Shown one piece after another: positions 60,505-64,000 of a DNA stretch of 64,000 bases. Position 1 is the first letter of the stretch, and every line of letters begins with the position of its first letter. The stretch comes from Rodentolepis nana (taxonomy: Eukaryota; Platyhelminthes; Cestoda; Cyclophyllidea; Hymenolepididae), in the NCBI GenBank assembly GCA_900617975.1, contig UZAE01012068.1, forward strand, positions 1 through 64,000. Reading direction: 5' to 3'. The translations under genes and the position numbers were made by a program. The notes beneath the pieces were generated by a model. That model did no database searches. It saw only the letters and a program-made list of their open reading frames with translations, and was not told where the DNA came from.

Positions 60505-63012
60505 GTATGTTATTTTCATATATATTTTTCTTTTCAAAGAATACACGTTAATGAGCGTTTTATTATGTTTTCAGTCCATCACAAGAAGAAGTCTTTGAAG
60601 CATACGCATAAAAACAAGCTTAAGAATATTCCTGTTGAAACGGTTGAGACTTTTGTTAAAAATACAGTTAAAAACTCTAAATCAAAGAAAAATGCGAGGA
60701 GTGAAGACTTTATTCCAAAATCTAACGACCATTTAAGGGGGTCCACTGTGTGTATTCTTATTAAGGGTCTTCCACTAAACGTTAAAATTCAAAAACTAAA
60801 GAAGGATCTCTGTGTTTCTCCGAAATCTATTAATCTATCAAAGAAGGATGGACAAAGAAGTGCTCTTGTTATGTTCAAATCTGTCGGGGATTGCTGTGAA
60901 GCCTTTGATGCCCTTAAGGGTTATTCCTATGAATCTCATTCGGTTCGTTTTTTTGCTTCTATCTGATCCCTCTTTTTATAGACTACAGTGACTTTTGTGA
61001 GACCTCGATCAGTGGTTGATAAGGAAAATACTCTCACTCCAACTTGTTTTGATTATCTTTTGGATGTTACAAATGTCCCTTTCTACTTGACATCAGAGGA
61101 CCTAAAAAACATATTTCCCAAGGCTGAAGCCATTATCCAGCGCTGCCGGCATGATAGGTCATTTAAAGGGTAAGAAATAAATTTCCAAATATTAAGGCTT
61201 TTATTAAAAATAAAAAATAGTAGTAAAATAATATATATATATTAGTTGCGTAGATGTTTAACCATTTGATGTTTTGCAATTAGCATCTTATAATTGCTGA
61301 TATTCCACTTGAAGATGAAAGTATTGATCGTGTGCTTCAACAGATCATTTATATTTGTCTCCGAAATCATGCCACTTGTTTAAAGCCAATTTCATTGCAT
61401 TCGCAGATAATATGCATTAAGATCGTAGGGCAAGATATTTCAGGTGTGTTTAATTTTTTTCAAGGCTCTCAGTTTTCGCTTTGGTTTTGAAACTAGTTTT
61501 CTTATTTGCTATTTTTATTCTTTTAAAATGGGGTAGTTTTAGTTTCCGCTTAACTCCTTTTGCCTATTCAAAGTAGTCTAAAATTCTTATATATCTGCCA
61601 AGTTTGATTAAATTCCATTTATTTTCCATGATTGCCGACAATCTGTCATTACGTTCACCTCATTAGGATATACATTTCCAGTTGAGAAATTACTTCTCTT
61701 AATCAATTTTTTTGTCCTAATCTTTAGGTCATGCATTTTGTCCTTTACATCAAAAGGAGATTATGATGAAGCTGTTAACATCTGCAAGGAGAACCCCGTA
61801 GAAGGCAGAGAAATGACCTGTGCTCCAACAACTTCGGAGGTTTGTAAAGCTCTGTTGGAAGAACTTGCATCACAGTCCAATAAACACAATGGTAACAAAG
61901 AGGGCACACAGCTGAAATTATTCAATTTACCTTACGCTATCACCAAGGAGGAACTGAAGAAGTCCTTCCCTCAAGCCCGTCATATTTTCTTACCAACCTC
62001 TAAAGGTAGAGAGCCAACTGGGTAGGTGTACAGATTTTGCTTTCACTGAATGATGTTTTGGCGCTAATTTCGAGCCGAAAATCTGGGTGGATGGGAGAGA
62101 TATTTCGGTTTTTTCTATCTTAGTTGTGTTTGTCTTTGGCCAATACACAGGCTTGACTGGTTAAACGTCACTACATTGACACTTGTTGGCGCTCATCGAA
62201 AGCGCCATTTGACCAAGTGGGTCATAGGAAGGTAGATATTTCAATTATTTAGTAGGCACACCACCTAGACGGGATTAGGATAAGTTGTACTGCTGTCCTA
62301 CTGATAATGTTTCGATCGTAACATAGTGATTCGATTATACGATTGGTGGAAATGCATATATCGGGAATAAGCATTTATTTGGCATTTGAGTGATTATGTA
62401 CTTGCAAGGATTGTGAATTGGACAATTTAAATCGGTTAAAGTTGACGTTTGGGCCAAATCAAAGGCGGTTTATCATTTGTAAACACTGATCACTAATAGA
62501 TTCGATGGTTGATTGCGAGAGGTAATAGATGTACGCTTGCTTAAGGCTTGATTTCCAACTTGAATTAACCATGTTGGTATTAGGAGTATCAGTTTTCTTT
62601 CATTGTTATAGTTGTGTTTATATTTAACTGGTTTAACATTCTCATTTTAGTGCGTTACTATCTTTTTCACTGTAGTATCGCTATACTGACGTTTAAAACG
62701 GCATTGATTTGTAAATCAGCGCTCGAAAAGGCAAAGAAGACCGAAATTCAAGGTCGTAAACTGCGAGCAGAAATCAATTGTATGTTCACCTTTATTGCCG
62801 TCTTATTAGGCCTTTGTTTACTCCCCTATATCAAATCCTGTTTTTCCCACCTAGCTCTGAAGCCAAATGACAAGAAGAACAGGAAGGGGATATCTTCTCA
62901 AGGCAAGGGCAATAAAAGCAAATTCAGCAAAGACAAGACTGGTAAAAACCGTCGTATGAAGCCCAAGATCGGGAAGTTGAATGAAGGAGAGTTGAAACTG
63001 AATTTGGACTAA
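60474..63012 (+). CDS. three-RRM RNA-binding protein, possibly nucleolar; six exons
   Basis: Exons: 60474-60504, 60575-60942, 60982-61169, 61728-62021, 62676-62779, 62855-63012. Lengths sum to 1,143 nt (380 residues plus stop) with consistent phases and GT-AG introns of 70, 39, 558, 654 and 75 nt. The product has a lysine-rich N-terminus (residues 12-60), RRM1 about 66-139 (VCILIKGLP, RSALVMF), RRM2 about 157-225 (LLDVTNVPF, SCILSFTS), RRM3 about 256-326 (LKLFNLPYA, GIAILTF) and a basic lysine/glycine tail. Tandem RRMs with basic tails suggest RNA binding in nucleus or nucleolus (nucleolin-like), but I cannot name an ortholog. The start is the first ATG after an in-frame TAA at 60423. The unspliced ATG at 60565 lies inside the acceptor of exon 2 and is probably not the start. 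The gene lies head-to-head with KCC. Confidence 0.85.
60575..60942 (+). CDS. RRM protein exon 2 (basic N-terminus, most of RRM1)
   Basis: Residues 11-133. Lysine/histidine-rich head, then the RRM1 beta strands VCILIKGLP and RSALVMF. It ends at SHS before donor GTTCGT. Without splicing the frame stops at a TGA about 20 bases on, before the last RRM strand. Confidence 0.85.
60982..61169 (+). CDS. RRM protein exon 3 (end of RRM1, first half of RRM2)
   Basis: Residues 134-195 plus two bases. TTVTFVRPRS supplies the final strand of RRM1; FDYLLDVTNVPFYLTSEDLK starts RRM2. Acceptor TTTATAG, donor GTAAGA. Confidence 0.85.
61728..62021 (+). CDS. RRM protein exon 4 (second half of RRM2, first half of RRM3)
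   Basis: Residues 196-293 plus two bases. SCILSFTSKGDYDEAV completes RRM2 and LKLFNLPYAITKEELKKSF opens RRM3. Acceptor CTTTAG, donor GTAGGT. Confidence 0.87.
62676..62779 (+). CDS. RRM protein exon 5 (second half of RRM3)
   Basis: Residues 294-328 plus one base. GIAILTFKTA and IQGRKLRAEI are the RNP1-bearing strand and last strand of RRM3. The acceptor CACTGTAG at 62675 gives the correct phase; an earlier AG at 62649-62650 would run into a stop. Confidence 0.85.
62855..63012 (+). CDS. RRM protein exon 6 (basic tail, stop)
   Basis: Residues 329-380 and TAA stop. Rich in Lys, Gly, Ser and Asn, ending KIGKLNEGELKLNLD. Acceptor CACCTAG. The preceding 75-nt intron has no in-frame stop; see findings. 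Confidence 0.83.
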
Positions 63013-63676
63013 GGTAATGCTAATCTCTAGAATATTTATCCCATCATATCATTTGGTTTCCTTATTTTTCTTTTTCATTTTGTTTCTCTAGAAATAAACC
63101 GTTGACTGTATGTTTTGTATATAGTTATATATTCATTTATAAATAAATGATATCTACGAAAACTAGTTTTTTTGCTGCTTGTTATTTCATTAGTCAATGG
63201 AAGTTAAAACTAGTTATTCATGTGGTATATTTGAAAGATACTTGTGGGACCGAATTTGGATGGTTAGTTCACAATGATCGTGGCAAAATTGTACTGAAAT
63301 TTTAGAACTGTTTAAGCTTATATAAGAGAAATAATTTATGCAAGTCTGGTAGATGGTAGAATGAGGGTCGGTATGATTCCAGTCACTTGAAGAAATAAGA
63401 GGATATGAAGATAAGAGTATTAGCATATGCTACTAAAATGTGTAAGTAGCGTGGCGTATTCCAATTGTTTTAATGTGTTTTGTTCTTTCTTGAGAAGGAA
63501 TATGAGATCAATATATGGCTTGCCAACTGCCATTTATCGATTGCTCTGTTGCATTGGGATGGGAGTCCAATATATGTCAACAATGAATTTGATCGTCCCT
63601 GGTCAATCAAAACGCAATTCAGGAGTTGTTGTAAATACAGAGCGGTCTTACTCTAATTTATTATATACGATAGGGT
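63013..63676. other. 3' UTR of RRM gene and intergenic DNA
   Basis: AT-rich with two polyadenylation signals. No further gene is seen before SINE-like copy 5. Confidence 0.6.
63093..63147 (+). terminator. polyadenylation signals of the RRM gene
   Basis: AATAAA hexamers at 63093-63098 and 63142-63147, 80-135 nt after the stop codon, in an AT-rich 3' UTR. Position is typical for a short 3' UTR. Confidence 0.6.
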
Positions 63677-64000
63677 GGGATGTGCGATAGACTTATCTCC
63701 ACATGGTGCACCCTGGGCAACGTATACTCATACGGTAAAAAAGTCGATTAACCGGCAGTTGACTTCTGACTTCAAATTACCATAACAATACTGGATGCCA
63801 TATTCTAGCACTTCCACAGTGATCATCCTACCTTTTCTCTGCCTTTGTGTCTGTCTCTTTTACAACTGTAAACCACTCTTCTGTTCCCCACCCTTCGACT
63901 TTCTGGACTCTTTTACATCTGTAAATCACTCTTCTGTTCCCCACCCATCGACTTTCTGTTACTTTGACGTTCCTTTCCCCTGTGAAGCCCGAAGTCAGCT
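63677..64000 (+). mobile_element. SINE-like retroposon, copy 5, cut by the window end
   Basis: Same family (TGTGCGATAGACTTATCTCC near the start), running to the window end inside the conserved GAAGCCCGAAGTCAGCT block. It contains a 53-bp internal tandem duplication. The second target-site duplication lies outside the window. Confidence 0.85.
63855..63960 (+). repeat. 53-bp tandem duplication inside SINE-like copy 5
   Basis: 63855-63907 and 63908-63960 are near-identical units starting CTCTTTTACA and containing CTCTTCTGTTCCCCACCC. The other four copies have this unit once. Confidence 0.8.

Noticed and set aside
60565..60574. ATG at 60565 as start of the RRM protein
   Set aside because: The ATG overlaps a TTTTCAG acceptor, and an upstream exon with ATG and GTATGT donor joins in the right phase. 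It remains an alternative if exon 1 is not used.
1..64000. tRNA, rRNA or CRISPR features
   Set aside because: No cloverleaf-like T-arm context, rRNA core or regular spacer array was seen on either strand by eye; a covariance-model scan was not possible.

Overview
The window is AT-rich animal nuclear DNA. Genes are split by GT-AG introns of 39 nt to about 18 kb, and the sequence carries a mariner transposon and SINE-like retroposons with long target-site duplications. There are no operons or bacterial signals. An invertebrate is likely. The 39-nt intron, the mixture of very short and very long introns and the AT-rich base composition would fit a flatworm-like helminth, but nothing here fixes the species and I hold that assignment weakly.

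Main gene. A complete K-Cl cotransporter (SLC12A4-7/KCC family) lies on the minus strand from the ATG at 58953 to the stop at 5930. I assembled 21 coding exons. All 20 introns are GT-AG and every splice phase agrees, giving 1,185 residues that follow vertebrate KCCs from the N-terminal tail through twelve membrane segments to the C-terminal end. Introns range from 70 nt to 17.9 kb (intron 3, 33454-51375). Potassium-site residues, the four-cysteine extracellular loop and one of the two WNK/SPAK phospho-threonine positions are recognisable; the other position is serine.

Second gene. Head-to-head with it, on the plus strand at 60474-63012, is a six-exon gene for a 380-residue protein with three RRM domains and lysine-rich ends, possibly nucleolar. 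One of its introns is only 39 nt. About 1.5 kb separates the two start codons, so the two genes may share a promoter region.

Mobile DNA. A nearly intact mariner (36332-37619) sits in KCC intron 3, with 26-bp inverted repeats, a TA duplication and one in-frame stop in its transposase. Five copies of one roughly 325-bp SINE-like family lie at 193, 21374, 50404, 54514 and 63677. They share one 5' end, all point to the plus strand, and four have target-site duplications (three perfect, one decayed). The 3' part of the family can fold into two small hairpins, and one copy shows a compensatory base-pair change. One copy has a poly-C expansion with an unresolved base; another has a 53-bp internal tandem duplication.

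Remainder. The left flank (1-5929), the large introns and the right flank (63013-63676) contain no other gene I can support, only microsatellites, short ORFs of random character and a few GC-richer islands of unknown origin.
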